From: a virus
Virus record (IMG/VR): IMGVR_UViG_3300046010_002740
Location: 1-20,776 of that record
Strand: one strand, 5' to 3'
DNA length: 20,776 nucleotides
Shown here: positions 8,426-15,491 of the stretch, in pieces
Layout of the letters: each line of letters starts with the position of its first letter
How positions within the stretch are numbered: position 1 is the stretch's first letter
Made by a program: the position numbers and the translations under genes
The notes under the pieces: generated by a model
The model's input: only the letters and a program-made list of their open reading frames with translations
Databases searched by the model: none
What the model was told of the DNA's origin: nothing

Positions 8426-8950
8426 ATGAAACATATACTTTTTATTGTTAGCATACTCTTTTTATTTAGTTGTAACACACTGCATAAAGCACAAACTCGC
8501 TTACTAAAAGTAGAAGCAAGACATCCTGAACTACTTACAAAGTACTGTGCAGACAAATACCCAAATGTGGAAAACACTACTACAAAAGTAGAGTATGTAA
8601 CGTCTATAGATACTTTTTATACAGAACCTATCTTAGTAGACTGTGACTCTATTGTACGTGACACAGTAGTAAAAAGTAAATTAGTTTTAATAAAATGCCC
8701 ACCTTCTTACTTTAAACACGACACTATACGTAAAGAAGTTGTTGTAACTAAATGGAATACAGCCTTAGTTAAAGTACTAGGAGACAGTTTAAGCAAAGAA
8801 AAAGAAAGAACTGTTGGTATTTTACAGACACTGAATAAGACACAAAATAGCCTACAAAAGTACAAGATTGGAGCAATGATTCTAGTTTTCTTAGTACTTC
8901 TATTTTTTATTCTTAAAACTGTTCTAAAATGGAAAAACCCATTAAAGTAA
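8426..8950 (+). CDS. Unimolecular spanin (u-spanin) candidate
   Basis: 174 residues. The N-terminus is a short lipoprotein signal (MKHILFIVSILFLFSC) with the likely lipidated Cys16; LFSC is an acceptable if not ideal lipobox. A soluble, periplasm-sized middle follows. A single C-terminal membrane helix lies at about 148-163 (IGAMILVFLVLLFFIL) with a basic tail. An outer-membrane lipid anchor plus an inner-membrane helix in one chain is the defining layout of T1 gp11-type u-spanins, which fuse the two membranes at the end of Gram-negative lysis. No acidic surface-export signal follows the cysteine, which fits a periplasm-facing lipoprotein. It overlaps the lysozyme gene by 22 bases. Topology and context make this a strong call. 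Confidence 0.85.
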   Translation: MKHILFIVSILFLFSCNTLHKAQTRLLKVEARHPELLTKYCADKYPNVENTTTKVEYVTSIDTFYTEPILVDCDSIVRDTVVKSKLVLIKCPPSYFKHDTIRKEVVVTKWNTALVKVLGDSLSKEKERTVGILQTLNKTQNSLQKYKIGAMILVFLVLLFFILKTVLKWKNPLK

Positions 8951-9426
8951 TAACCTCTATCGGACCAGAAGGGTTAGAACTAATCAAACAAAAAGAAGGC
9001 TTTAAAGCCAATCCTTATTTATGCCCAGCTAGAGTAGCAACTATAGGCTATGGTGCAACGTACTATCCTAAAAACTACAGTGTTGTAGCATTAAGAGGTA
9101 AGAGAGTAACGTTAAATGATCCTGCAATTTCAGAAGAAACAGCATGTGTTTTACTTAAAACTATGTTGAAATCTTATGAGCAAGGAGTAAACAGCTTTAC
9201 TAGAGATGACATTAATCAAAATCAGTTTGATGCTTTAACTTCTTTTGCGTACAACTTAGGTACTGGAGCATTAAAAGGCTCTAACTTACTTAAGAAAGTA
9301 AACAAAAACCCTAATGACCCTTCTATTAGAGAAGAGTTTTTAAAGTGGGTTTACGCTAATGGTAAACTTCTTAAAGGATTACAAGTAAGAAGAGTACAAG
9401 AAGCTAATCTGTACTTTAAAAAATAA
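8929..9426 (+). CDS. GH24 phage lysozyme (endolysin) with an E-C-T catalytic triad
   Basis: 165 residues, T4-lysozyme class. The motif region EGFKANPYLCPARVATIGYG places Glu23, Cys32 and Thr38 at offsets 0, 9 and 15, the spacing of T4 lysozyme Glu11-Asp20-Thr26, with Cys in place of Asp. Further family segments are NQNQFDALTSFAYNLG and a C-terminal GLQVRR with the usual basic residues. There is no clear signal-anchor: the N-terminus (MEKPIKVITS) is soluble, so it needs the holin to cross the inner membrane. It cleaves the MurNAc-GlcNAc backbone of peptidoglycan. The start ATG lies inside the spanin gene, and the gene ends 18 bases before the terminator. Confidence 0.95.
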   Translation: MEKPIKVITSIGPEGLELIKQKEGFKANPYLCPARVATIGYGATYYPKNYSVVALRGKRVTLNDPAISEETACVLLKTMLKSYEQGVNSFTRDDINQNQFDALTSFAYNLGTGALKGSNLLKKVNKNPNDPSIREEFLKWVYANGKLLKGLQVRRVQEANLYFKK

Positions 9427-9444
9427 AAGGCTTTATAAAAAGAA

Positions 9445-9472
9445 AAGGACTCAGCCAATCAACTGAGTCCTT
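9445..9472. terminator. Bidirectional intrinsic terminator between the convergent blocks
   Basis: AAGGACTCAG (9445-9454) pairs perfectly with CTGAGTCCTT (9463-9472) around an 8-nt loop. On the + strand it is followed by ATTGTTTTATTT; read from the - strand it is followed by TTCTTTTTA. It lies between the lysozyme stop (9426) and the - strand stop at 9479, exactly where two convergent transcripts meet. Confidence 0.92.
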
Positions 9473-9478
9473 ATTGTT

Positions 9479-10003
9479 TTATTTAGGTAATAAATTTACT
9501 TCTAAAAAAGTGTCTGTAGGTTTGGACAATAATTCTGTCTCTTCTCCTACATCCAAGTCTAAAAATTCATCCCACAATTCTTTTAGTAAAGGAGATTTAT
9601 CTAAAGCTAAAAGCCTTATGTCAGTACGAGAAGTTAATCCTACTACTGTTCTGTACATTAAACCACTATTAGTTCTGATAATAGTCTTAGCTCTATTAGA
9701 GAACTGACTATATTTTCCTTCTACGAACTTTTCTACATCATTTTTAAAATTGGGATTAATACTAAATTCTAAGTACACTTTGTTGTTTTCATCTGTGAAT
9801 TCTGTATACTTTGGAATCGAACCTTGTACTAAGATAGAGTCAAAGACTTCTACATAGATACTAGTCAAATCTTTCTTTAAGTAAGTGTCTATAAAGTTAA
9901 GATCACCACCAAACTTTGATTTAGATACTCCCGCTAAAGGTAGTATAAAATAAGTACAAAGATTATGTTCGTTTAATTGTGACACCATTTGATTAAAATC
10001 CAT
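9479..10003 (-). CDS. Unknown 174-residue protein at the end of the - strand operon
   Basis: This protein is not recognised. It is soluble, mixed charge, without signal peptide, membrane helix or zinc motif. The middle has alternating beta-like segments (TSIYVEVFDSILVQG, KVYLEFSINPNF) and the C-terminal 40 residues are acidic (LWDEFLDLDVGEETE). ATG at 10003 is preceded two bases upstream by TTTAAA, a feature shared with other genes of this block. It is the last gene before the shared terminator, 22 bases after the exonuclease stop. Its position in an early-type block could fit a host-takeover or counter-defence role, but nothing in the sequence shows it. Confidence 0.85.
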   Translation of the reverse strand: MDFNQMVSQLNEHNLCTYFILPLAGVSKSKFGGDLNFIDTYLKKDLTSIYVEVFDSILVQGSIPKYTEFTDENNKVYLEFSINPNFKNDVEKFVEGKYSQFSNRAKTIIRTNSGLMYRTVVGLTSRTDIRLLALDKSPLLKELWDEFLDLDVGEETELLSKPTDTFLEVNLLPK

Positions 10004-10025
10004 ACTTTAAATTTGCCTTATGCTA

Positions 10026-10820
10026 TCATGGCATTATTTGAAAACTTTCGGGGTTAGAAAATACGCCAATCGAATGGAGAAATGTAATCTCTTCTTTGTA
10101 AGTTTCCCAGTAAGGATGAGAAGGCATAAGCATTTTAACTGTATTAAAAGTTTGATCGTAGATTATACTACCATAATACTCCCCAAAGTACTTAGTGTAT
10201 TGTTCTTTAACTAGAAAATGAAGTTCCATGTCAAAGCAATCTGAGTCTGGTAAAACTTTTGAAAATAGTTCTGATACCTTTTTAGGCCCTAGTCCTGGTA
10301 TTCCTTTTATATTGTCGGCGTCATCACCGCATAACATTTGAGTCCAAAAATTTACAGAAGCTTCATAAGAAGAGACTACTTTAATACCTTCAGTAGGTTT
10401 CTTGTAGTCAAAATGTAATCCTGCAATTTGTTTCATGTCTTTGTCTGGTGAGCAGATAATAACTTCTTCCGTTGTGTGTAAAACAGAAGCTGCTGAAACA
10501 ATATCATCCGCTTCTAAATCTTTTGGAATTACAAACCCATACTTCTCTATAAAGTAATTCTTAATTGTACTTTCCCATTGAGTAACCCAGTCTGGTTTAA
10601 CACCTCTGGTACCTTTGTAAGGAGCATACAAATATTCTTTATCTCTAAAGCTAATTTTAGGTGAGAAACTTCCAAAATGATGTGTCGCTTGACTACCTTC
10701 CATAATCATTTTATACATAGAATCACAAGATTCAAGTACTAAAGATTCTGAGGATTCTTTGTGATTGTAAGCAATTATGTAGACAATACTGTCTGCATCA
10801 ATTAAAGCGAGTCTTGACAT
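10026..10820 (-). CDS. FEN/PIN-type 5'-3' exonuclease
   Basis: 264 residues, about the size of single-domain phage 5'-3' exonucleases (T5 D15, T7 gp6 class). The acidic metal-binding residues of the family are present: LIDAD (Asp8, Asp10), EADDIV (Glu103, Asp105, Asp106), CSPDKDM (Asp126, Asp128) and CGDDADN (Asp166, Asp167, Asp169). A helix-3-turn-helix IKGIPGLGPKK (171-181) for DNA binding follows. It should remove RNA primers or 5' flaps and feed recombination with 3' overhangs. The start ATG overlaps the upstream nuclease gene by 19 bases. There is no polymerase domain fused to it and no DNA polymerase in this window. Confidence 0.95.
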   Translation of the reverse strand: MSRLALIDADSIVYIIAYNHKESSESLVLESCDSMYKMIMEGSQATHHFGSFSPKISFRDKEYLYAPYKGTRGVKPDWVTQWESTIKNYFIEKYGFVIPKDLEADDIVSAASVLHTTEEVIICSPDKDMKQIAGLHFDYKKPTEGIKVVSSYEASVNFWTQMLCGDDADNIKGIPGLGPKKVSELFSKVLPDSDCFDMELHFLVKEQYTKYFGEYYGSIIYDQTFNTVKMLMPSHPYWETYKEEITFLHSIGVFSNPESFQIMP

Positions 10821-11242
10821 GTTAAAGTTTGTTGTGTTAATAAAAGTTTGTTTTCTTTTTTTAATTCTTCCAATTGTTTAACCATTTGAAAAAAGTCATG
10901 TTGATACATAAAAGCATATCTTTCTTTCACTAAAAACTTACTACCTGTCTTCGCTTTTTCTGTTTTCTTATGAAGCACTACGTTAATTAGTCCCGGAGTT
11001 ACCGGAATTTCTCCTAGAATTTTTTGATAAGGTATTGTACCCACCATACATTTAGCTTGTACATTGTAAGGAAGTCTGCCTTGTATTGACTCATCAGTAT
11101 TAGCTAGATCAATCTTTTGTGCGTCTCTTGTTCTGTTACAAGCTCTCGATGTGGCTACATCTGCAAATCCAATTTCTTTAAAAATGGTTACTAATTCTCT
11201 TTCGTAAGAATGGCCAACTGCTGTATTTCTTGGTTTACTCAT
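10802..11242 (-). CDS. PD-(D/E)XK nuclease, Holliday-junction-resolvase-like (Hjc type)
   Basis: A start at ATG 11242 (MSKPRNTAVG) gives 146 residues; an upstream TTG at 11260 is possible but falls in the inverted repeat before the gene. The fold's active-site order is visible: Glu14/Glu16 in SYERELV, Asp45 in KIDLAN, and Q62-A-K64 in NVQAKCM, i.e. D...QxK where archaeal Hjc enzymes usually have E-x-K. TSRACNRTRD resembles the substrate-side loop of Hjc-like enzymes. The last 25 residues form a charged helix (KQLEELKKENKLLL). Role: resolving branched recombination or replication intermediates, in keeping with the exonuclease next to it. Another PD-(D/E)XK subfamily with a different substrate is possible. 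Confidence 0.8.
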   Translation of the reverse strand: MSKPRNTAVGHSYERELVTIFKEIGFADVATSRACNRTRDAQKIDLANTDESIQGRLPYNVQAKCMVGTIPYQKILGEIPVTPGLINVVLHKKTEKAKTGSKFLVKERYAFMYQHDFFQMVKQLEELKKENKLLLTQQTLTCQDSL

Positions 11243-11257
11243 GTGTAGTTTTAAAAA

Positions 11258-11265
11258 CAAAGGTA
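11258..11265 (-). promoter_or_regulatory. Candidate -7 promoter box for the nuclease-exonuclease genes
   Basis: On the - strand, 11265 to 11258 reads TACCTTTG, identical to the box at 5456-5463, and ends 15 bases before the ATG at 11242. TTTTTAAAAC lies between box and start. No -33 TTTG is visible. The box shares bases with an inverted repeat, so promoter and terminator readings compete. Confidence 0.3.
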
Positions 11266-11286
11266 CAAAGTTTCCCGTGTACCTTT
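11259..11286 (-). terminator. 9-bp inverted repeat before the nuclease gene: terminator/attenuator or operator
   Basis: AAAGGTACA (11259-11267) and TGTACCTTT (11278-11286) pair perfectly around a 10-nt loop. Read on the - strand, the second arm is followed directly by GTTTTT, as in an intrinsic terminator. It lies 18 bases after the rIIB-like stop and 16 bases before the ATG at 11242. The second arm also contains a TACCTTTG promoter-like box. Either partial termination after rIIB or a promoter-operator fits; the sequence does not decide. Confidence 0.6.
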
Positions 11287-11304
11287 AATGTTTGAATTAA
11301 AAAA

Positions 11305-12453
11305 TTAAGCTAATGCTGAAAGCTCTTCAATAGAACTTTGAGAAGCATCAATAACTTCTGAAAGTAAAGAAGCAAACTCAGCATCACCTAGTTTAGCGTA
11401 CTCGCTACTGTGATAGATACCTTTGTTTGGTCCAGCAAAACTAGAGTGTACAAAGTATCTACGTACAGTCATTGCACCGTCTTGGTTGTTAGTAGCATTT
11501 ACTGTATGGATGTCTGAAGGATCAACAAAAATGTTGTGAGTTACTGTACCTTCTACTTGGTAGTTTTTGATGTAATTTAAACCACCACAATGCAATCCTG
11601 GGCCCATTGGAGGTCCAACTTTATCCCAAGAATCTAACTCATGACGACAACCTACACGAATAAAATGACCTTCAGAATTGTGACCATTACCAATACAAGA
11701 AAAAGCATCTCCACTTGTACCCATAATAGCTGGTTCAAACAATCTGTCTTCTGCATAATCTGGAGTGTCGTAAGTAATCAATCCAGTATCAGGATCAACA
11801 TTCATGTTGTAACGAGCTATTACTTTTACACCACTTTGATCATCTTCTGCTACAAACTTAGTAGTAATCTCTTTAGATACTTTATAGCAAACTAATAAGC
11901 CTTCTTGAGTAATAGCTACTTGAGTTGTTGTTGCTTTCTTTTCAGCAATTTCTCTTGAAAAGCCTTCATTGTTTACTAAGTTTTCTACAACATTTTCATC
12001 AACGTACAAAGCAGAAATGTAGTTTGCAAAAGCTTCCGCTCTTTCTTCACTATACTCAGGTCTGCCTTTTGCAGGGCGTAAATAACGTCCCCAACATTTA
12101 ACTAATGGTGTAATGTCAATACCTTTCTCAACTGATGTCAAAAGCTTGTCAACAAATACTTGAGGTAAAGGAGTACTAGAAACTTTAGTTCCTAATTTTA
12201 GGTAATACTTACCTGTTTTTGGGCTTACATAGATGAAAGGTGAAGCTGTTTCTACCTGATCTTTGTAAGTCTCTTTTGTGTACGGAGTAAACTTTTCTAC
12301 AAGAGCTTTCATTTCTTCTTGTGTAGCTACTGTACCTGCTTCTGCAGCAATATCTTTCATGAGATGATAATTCTCTTCATGAAATGTTACGCTGTAAGGT
12401 ACGCCATTCACTGTACCAGTGATTTGGTCTTCGATACGATTTACTGTAATCAT
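11305..12453 (-). CDS. rIIB: rIIB-like protein
   Basis: 382 residues. The C-terminal third carries features I recognise from T4 rIIB relatives: GPGLHCGGLNYI (about 284-295), then HNIFVDPSDIHTV (about 306-318), then a basic strand MTVRRYFV (328-335). The N-terminal half has the family-like PLVKCWGRYL (116-125), and TQEGLLVCYKV follows at 182-192. It directly follows the rIIA-like gene with 21 bases between, as in T4 and relatives. In T4, the rII proteins are membrane-associated and concern lysis inhibition and exclusion by the lambda rex system; the biochemical function is unresolved. The pairing with rIIA makes the call strong; what the pair does here is unknown. Confidence 0.88.
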   Translation of the reverse strand: MITVNRIEDQITGTVNGVPYSVTFHEENYHLMKDIAAEAGTVATQEEMKALVEKFTPYTKETYKDQVETASPFIYVSPKTGKYYLKLGTKVSSTPLPQVFVDKLLTSVEKGIDITPLVKCWGRYLRPAKGRPEYSEERAEAFANYISALYVDENVVENLVNNEGFSREIAEKKATTTQVAITQEGLLVCYKVSKEITTKFVAEDDQSGVKVIARYNMNVDPDTGLITYDTPDYAEDRLFEPAIMGTSGDAFSCIGNGHNSEGHFIRVGCRHELDSWDKVGPPMGPGLHCGGLNYIKNYQVEGTVTHNIFVDPSDIHTVNATNNQDGAMTVRRYFVHSSFAGPNKGIYHSSEYAKLGDAEFASLLSEVIDASQSSIEELSALA

Positions 12454-12474
12454 CTTTTTTTGGTTTTTAAAATA

Positions 12475-15246
12475 CTAAGTTAAGTTTTTTGTCTCTAAAT
12501 ACGAAATAATAGAGAAGTGTAAGTCAGTTGGAATTGGACATTCTACTCTACTCTTGTATGGGTTGTAGTTTATAAATGCATCTTCTACTTTAGCGTACCC
12601 TGTTAATACAGGAATAAAGTTAAACATGTTTTTAATAGACGCAGACCATTCAATTAAGTTGTCTAAAGATTCTAGTAAAATCAAATCAACTGCATAACCA
12701 TCTGTAACAGTATCTGAACGCCACATTTCTACTGCTAGTGTAGCAATATCTTCTGGGTTGTTACTACTTTTTACAAAGGTTTGAAATTGTTGAACTTTAT
12801 CAAGATGATTTATCATTGTCTCGTATGCTTGACTGTTCTCATCTGAGATTTTACCTAGATTTTTTAAGTCTGTAAAATGTTTATTTGTGTACTCGACAAT
12901 CTTTCTATACTCTTCTTGTTTTTCAGGTACTAAACTAAAGTTGTAAAGAAAAGCTACTTGATTAATCTTTGTAGCTAATTGTCTAGCTGTGTTCCATTGA
13001 ATTAGAATGTTACTCATTGTAATAGTTCCATTGTTAATTTGTGCAAAAAATTTGTTAATGTGTTTGAAATCTTTAAAGTACTTACTAGAAGATTGTGAAA
13101 CTTTAATGATACGAATGTCATCATTTTTAAAATAATGAGCGCATCTAAAAGCTTCTGAGCAGCTTAACCCATAAGAACGAAGTAAATCAGAGTCGTTGTA
13201 CATAAAACCTGAGTTGTACGTTTCATCATTAGCTCTTGGAAACACAACAGACTCTTGTCTTGTGTCTCTAGTAAGCAAAGCAGTAAACTCTAAAGTTTTA
13301 ATGTCAGCATCATTACCGTAATAAATTTCTCCTACATCCCAGTTGTTAATTTCTGCAATTGGTACTTCTAGTTTTTGCCATTCGTAAAGTCTTCCATCGT
13401 AAGCATTATTGTTATCATTAACTCTATTAGCAGCATAGCTTGCGTTAATCCCACTAAGTACTGATTTAGATCTTGGAGTGTTTACAATTAGTTTACCTTC
13501 AAGTTTTCTACGTTCTTCTTTAGATAAATTAGCTGCTTTTAATTCTTCATCAGATAAACTTTCTGTTTCTTGCTCTTCCTCATCATCTGTGTCTGTACCT
13601 TTAAAGTTTTCTGGAACTTCAATGTCTTCATAAATTAAAGGAATGCTAGACTTTAACAACTCTGCCCAGATTAACTCTGTAACATGTACTCTAGAATTAA
13701 ATACGTCATTATCTAGTTGGTGTATTTTAGTACCTACTAAAAACTCAAAGTCATTCTTACTTGTGTCTTTTATACCATTTTCTAAACCAAACCAAAAAGG
13801 TCTGTCAATTACAAGTAATTTGTCGTATATAGACAACAAATACTTGTCCTTACGATTAGATGTTGAAGAAGATTTTAACACTATAGTAGTTTGTGAGAAA
13901 TCCCACATAGACTTAGCTTCTATACGACTTATCTTTGTTTTTACTTTATTCCTTTGTCTAGTTATTTCAAAGTGTACTTTTCGTACTCTAAGAAAGTCTA
14001 ACAAGTAAGGAGTTAATCTAATCTCAGTCTCTCTAAACAAAGGACTAACCTGACTAATATCAATGATTTGAGACAATCGTCCAAGTACTGAATTACGGTC
14101 TAAAGAAGAGTTAAGAGAAGCGCATTTTCTAATCCAGTTAACAATGTCAGTTTCACTACTAAGTTCTTTCTGTACTAATACAGTAGCAGATGCTTGAGTA
14201 TCTCTAAATCTGTTAAGAATCATTGTCTTGGTCTTCTCTGACCAAACAAGAGATTCTCTAGAAGGAGTTACTTCTACGTCTTCAGGCTGTACTTTAATAC
14301 CAATGTTACCGTTCTTGTTTTCTAATTCTAACTCAGAGAAATTAATGAAACCATAGTTAACTCTGTTGATTAGAATATGCGGTTTATCATAGTACCTGTT
14401 ATCTGACAACAAAATGAAGTCATCCTCAAAAAGTATATTAGATTTTACAGGTATTTGAGTACTTGAAGAAGGGCTTACTACAGTAAACACAATATTGTCA
14501 AAGTATGTTAGTTGGCTTTTTACTGCATCCTCATACTCTGATCTATGATGTTTTTTAGCATCAATTATAATAGTTACACCATTAAACTCTGTTGTAGTTT
14601 CAGCATACAAAGAAATGCCTCCCATTTTAAACTCAGTGTTCTCTGTACTAGTTGTTAAGTTCATCTTTGGGATGATACTTTCTACCTTACCATTGTACAC
14701 CATAAATCTGAATAAAAAGCCATTGTATCTACTTTCTACTGTGTAGTGAGAGTTAATTGATAATGGAGCTTTATTACCTAAGCCAAACTTACCTAAAGGT
14801 AATTTGCTTAAACGTTTGGTAGAATAGCCTAGATTAAAGTACTTCTCTAATCTATACTGACCTAAGCCTACACCGTTGTCTTTGATCGTCACAAAATCTT
14901 TTTCTAAATCAGAATTAGAATGGTACGTAATGTACACATTTGGATCTGTAGAAAACCATTTTAAATCATAATAACTAGGGTCAAACTTACTGTCTTTGTA
15001 CATGTCACCTTCTAAGTCAACAAAGTAGTCTTCTACTTTTGCTTTTCCAGTAAGGATTTCACGAGCTACTTCTCTTTCTTTTATAGAGTCAATACCATTA
15101 GATGTTATCTCTCTAATAGAAGATCTAATTGGAAATTGGTATTGGTAGCGTTGTAAGATTTCCATCATTAAGGACATTGCACCCTCATCGATTTGTTTCT
15201 TAAACCCACCTTCAATCTCAGTTTGAGACTGTTGTAATATAGCCAT
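12475..15246 (-). CDS. rIIA: rIIA-like GHKL-family ATPase
   Basis: 923 residues with an N-terminal HATPase (Hsp90/gyrase/MutL/histidine-kinase) fold: N-box SSIREITSNGIDS (Glu46, Asn50, Asp53), G1 motif DNGVGLG (123-129), G2 motif GKFGLGNKAPL (152-162), and GVTIIIDAKK as the next nucleotide-site strand. These match T4 rIIA. The remaining 650 residues are a long unrecognised region; an acidic run (TDTDDEEEQETESLSDEE) sits near the middle. ATG overlaps the stop of the 81-residue gene as TAATG, with TTTAAA just upstream. Probably an ATP-driven conformational switch acting with rIIB, perhaps in superinfection or host-defence control. At 923 residues it is longer than T4 rIIA (about 725). Confidence 0.92.
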   Translation of the reverse strand: MAILQQSQTEIEGGFKKQIDEGAMSLMMEILQRYQYQFPIRSSIREITSNGIDSIKEREVAREILTGKAKVEDYFVDLEGDMYKDSKFDPSYYDLKWFSTDPNVYITYHSNSDLEKDFVTIKDNGVGLGQYRLEKYFNLGYSTKRLSKLPLGKFGLGNKAPLSINSHYTVESRYNGFLFRFMVYNGKVESIIPKMNLTTSTENTEFKMGGISLYAETTTEFNGVTIIIDAKKHHRSEYEDAVKSQLTYFDNIVFTVVSPSSSTQIPVKSNILFEDDFILLSDNRYYDKPHILINRVNYGFINFSELELENKNGNIGIKVQPEDVEVTPSRESLVWSEKTKTMILNRFRDTQASATVLVQKELSSETDIVNWIRKCASLNSSLDRNSVLGRLSQIIDISQVSPLFRETEIRLTPYLLDFLRVRKVHFEITRQRNKVKTKISRIEAKSMWDFSQTTIVLKSSSTSNRKDKYLLSIYDKLLVIDRPFWFGLENGIKDTSKNDFEFLVGTKIHQLDNDVFNSRVHVTELIWAELLKSSIPLIYEDIEVPENFKGTDTDDEEEQETESLSDEELKAANLSKEERRKLEGKLIVNTPRSKSVLSGINASYAANRVNDNNNAYDGRLYEWQKLEVPIAEINNWDVGEIYYGNDADIKTLEFTALLTRDTRQESVVFPRANDETYNSGFMYNDSDLLRSYGLSCSEAFRCAHYFKNDDIRIIKVSQSSSKYFKDFKHINKFFAQINNGTITMSNILIQWNTARQLATKINQVAFLYNFSLVPEKQEEYRKIVEYTNKHFTDLKNLGKISDENSQAYETMINHLDKVQQFQTFVKSSNNPEDIATLAVEMWRSDTVTDGYAVDLILLESLDNLIEWSASIKNMFNFIPVLTGYAKVEDAFINYNPYKSRVECPIPTDLHFSIISYLETKNLT

Positions 15247-15491
15247 TAGTTTAAAAGTTTAGTTTTTATAAAAAAGTCATCCTTAGTGACTGTATGTCTT
15301 TTTCCATCTCTAAAGATGAGGACTACTTGTAAAGTAGCCTTAGAAGTATCTAAAGCTAGTCTATCAAGTATACCTGTTTTCTCTTGGTCTCCATACTTAG
15401 GAGTACTAAAAGAGAGAGAGACTACTTTACCGTTGTAAAGTTTCTCTAATGTTTGCTCAGTTTCTGAGACTTTTTCCCAATCTAAAGTCAT
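15246..15491 (-). CDS. Small protein between primase and rIIA genes
   Basis: 81 residues, unrecognised. It overlaps the primase stop by 4 bases (ATGA) and the rIIA start by 1 base (TAATG), so the three genes are translationally linked. The sequence looks all-beta with short strands (GKVVSLSFS, ATLQVVLIFRDGKRHTV) and could form a small barrel. There are no cysteines, signal or membrane segment. It may be a partner or regulator of primase or rIIA; this is only context. Confidence 0.8.
   Translation of the reverse strand: MTLDWEKVSETEQTLEKLYNGKVVSLSFSTPKYGDQEKTGILDRLALDTSKATLQVVLIFRDGKRHTVTKDDFFIKTKLLN

Noticed and set aside
9474-9707. A 77-codon + strand open frame just after the terminator
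   Set aside because: It is antisense to the 174-residue gene and starts inside or just after the terminator, so expression is unlikely.
10012-10036. Imperfect hairpin TGCC..ATG....CAT.GGCA at the exonuclease stop
   Set aside because: Short stem with bulged bases and no T-run in the transcript direction; not convincing as terminator or operator.
13643-14008. A 121-codon + strand open frame inside rIIA
   Set aside because: Antisense to conserved rIIA coding sequence, with no independent support.
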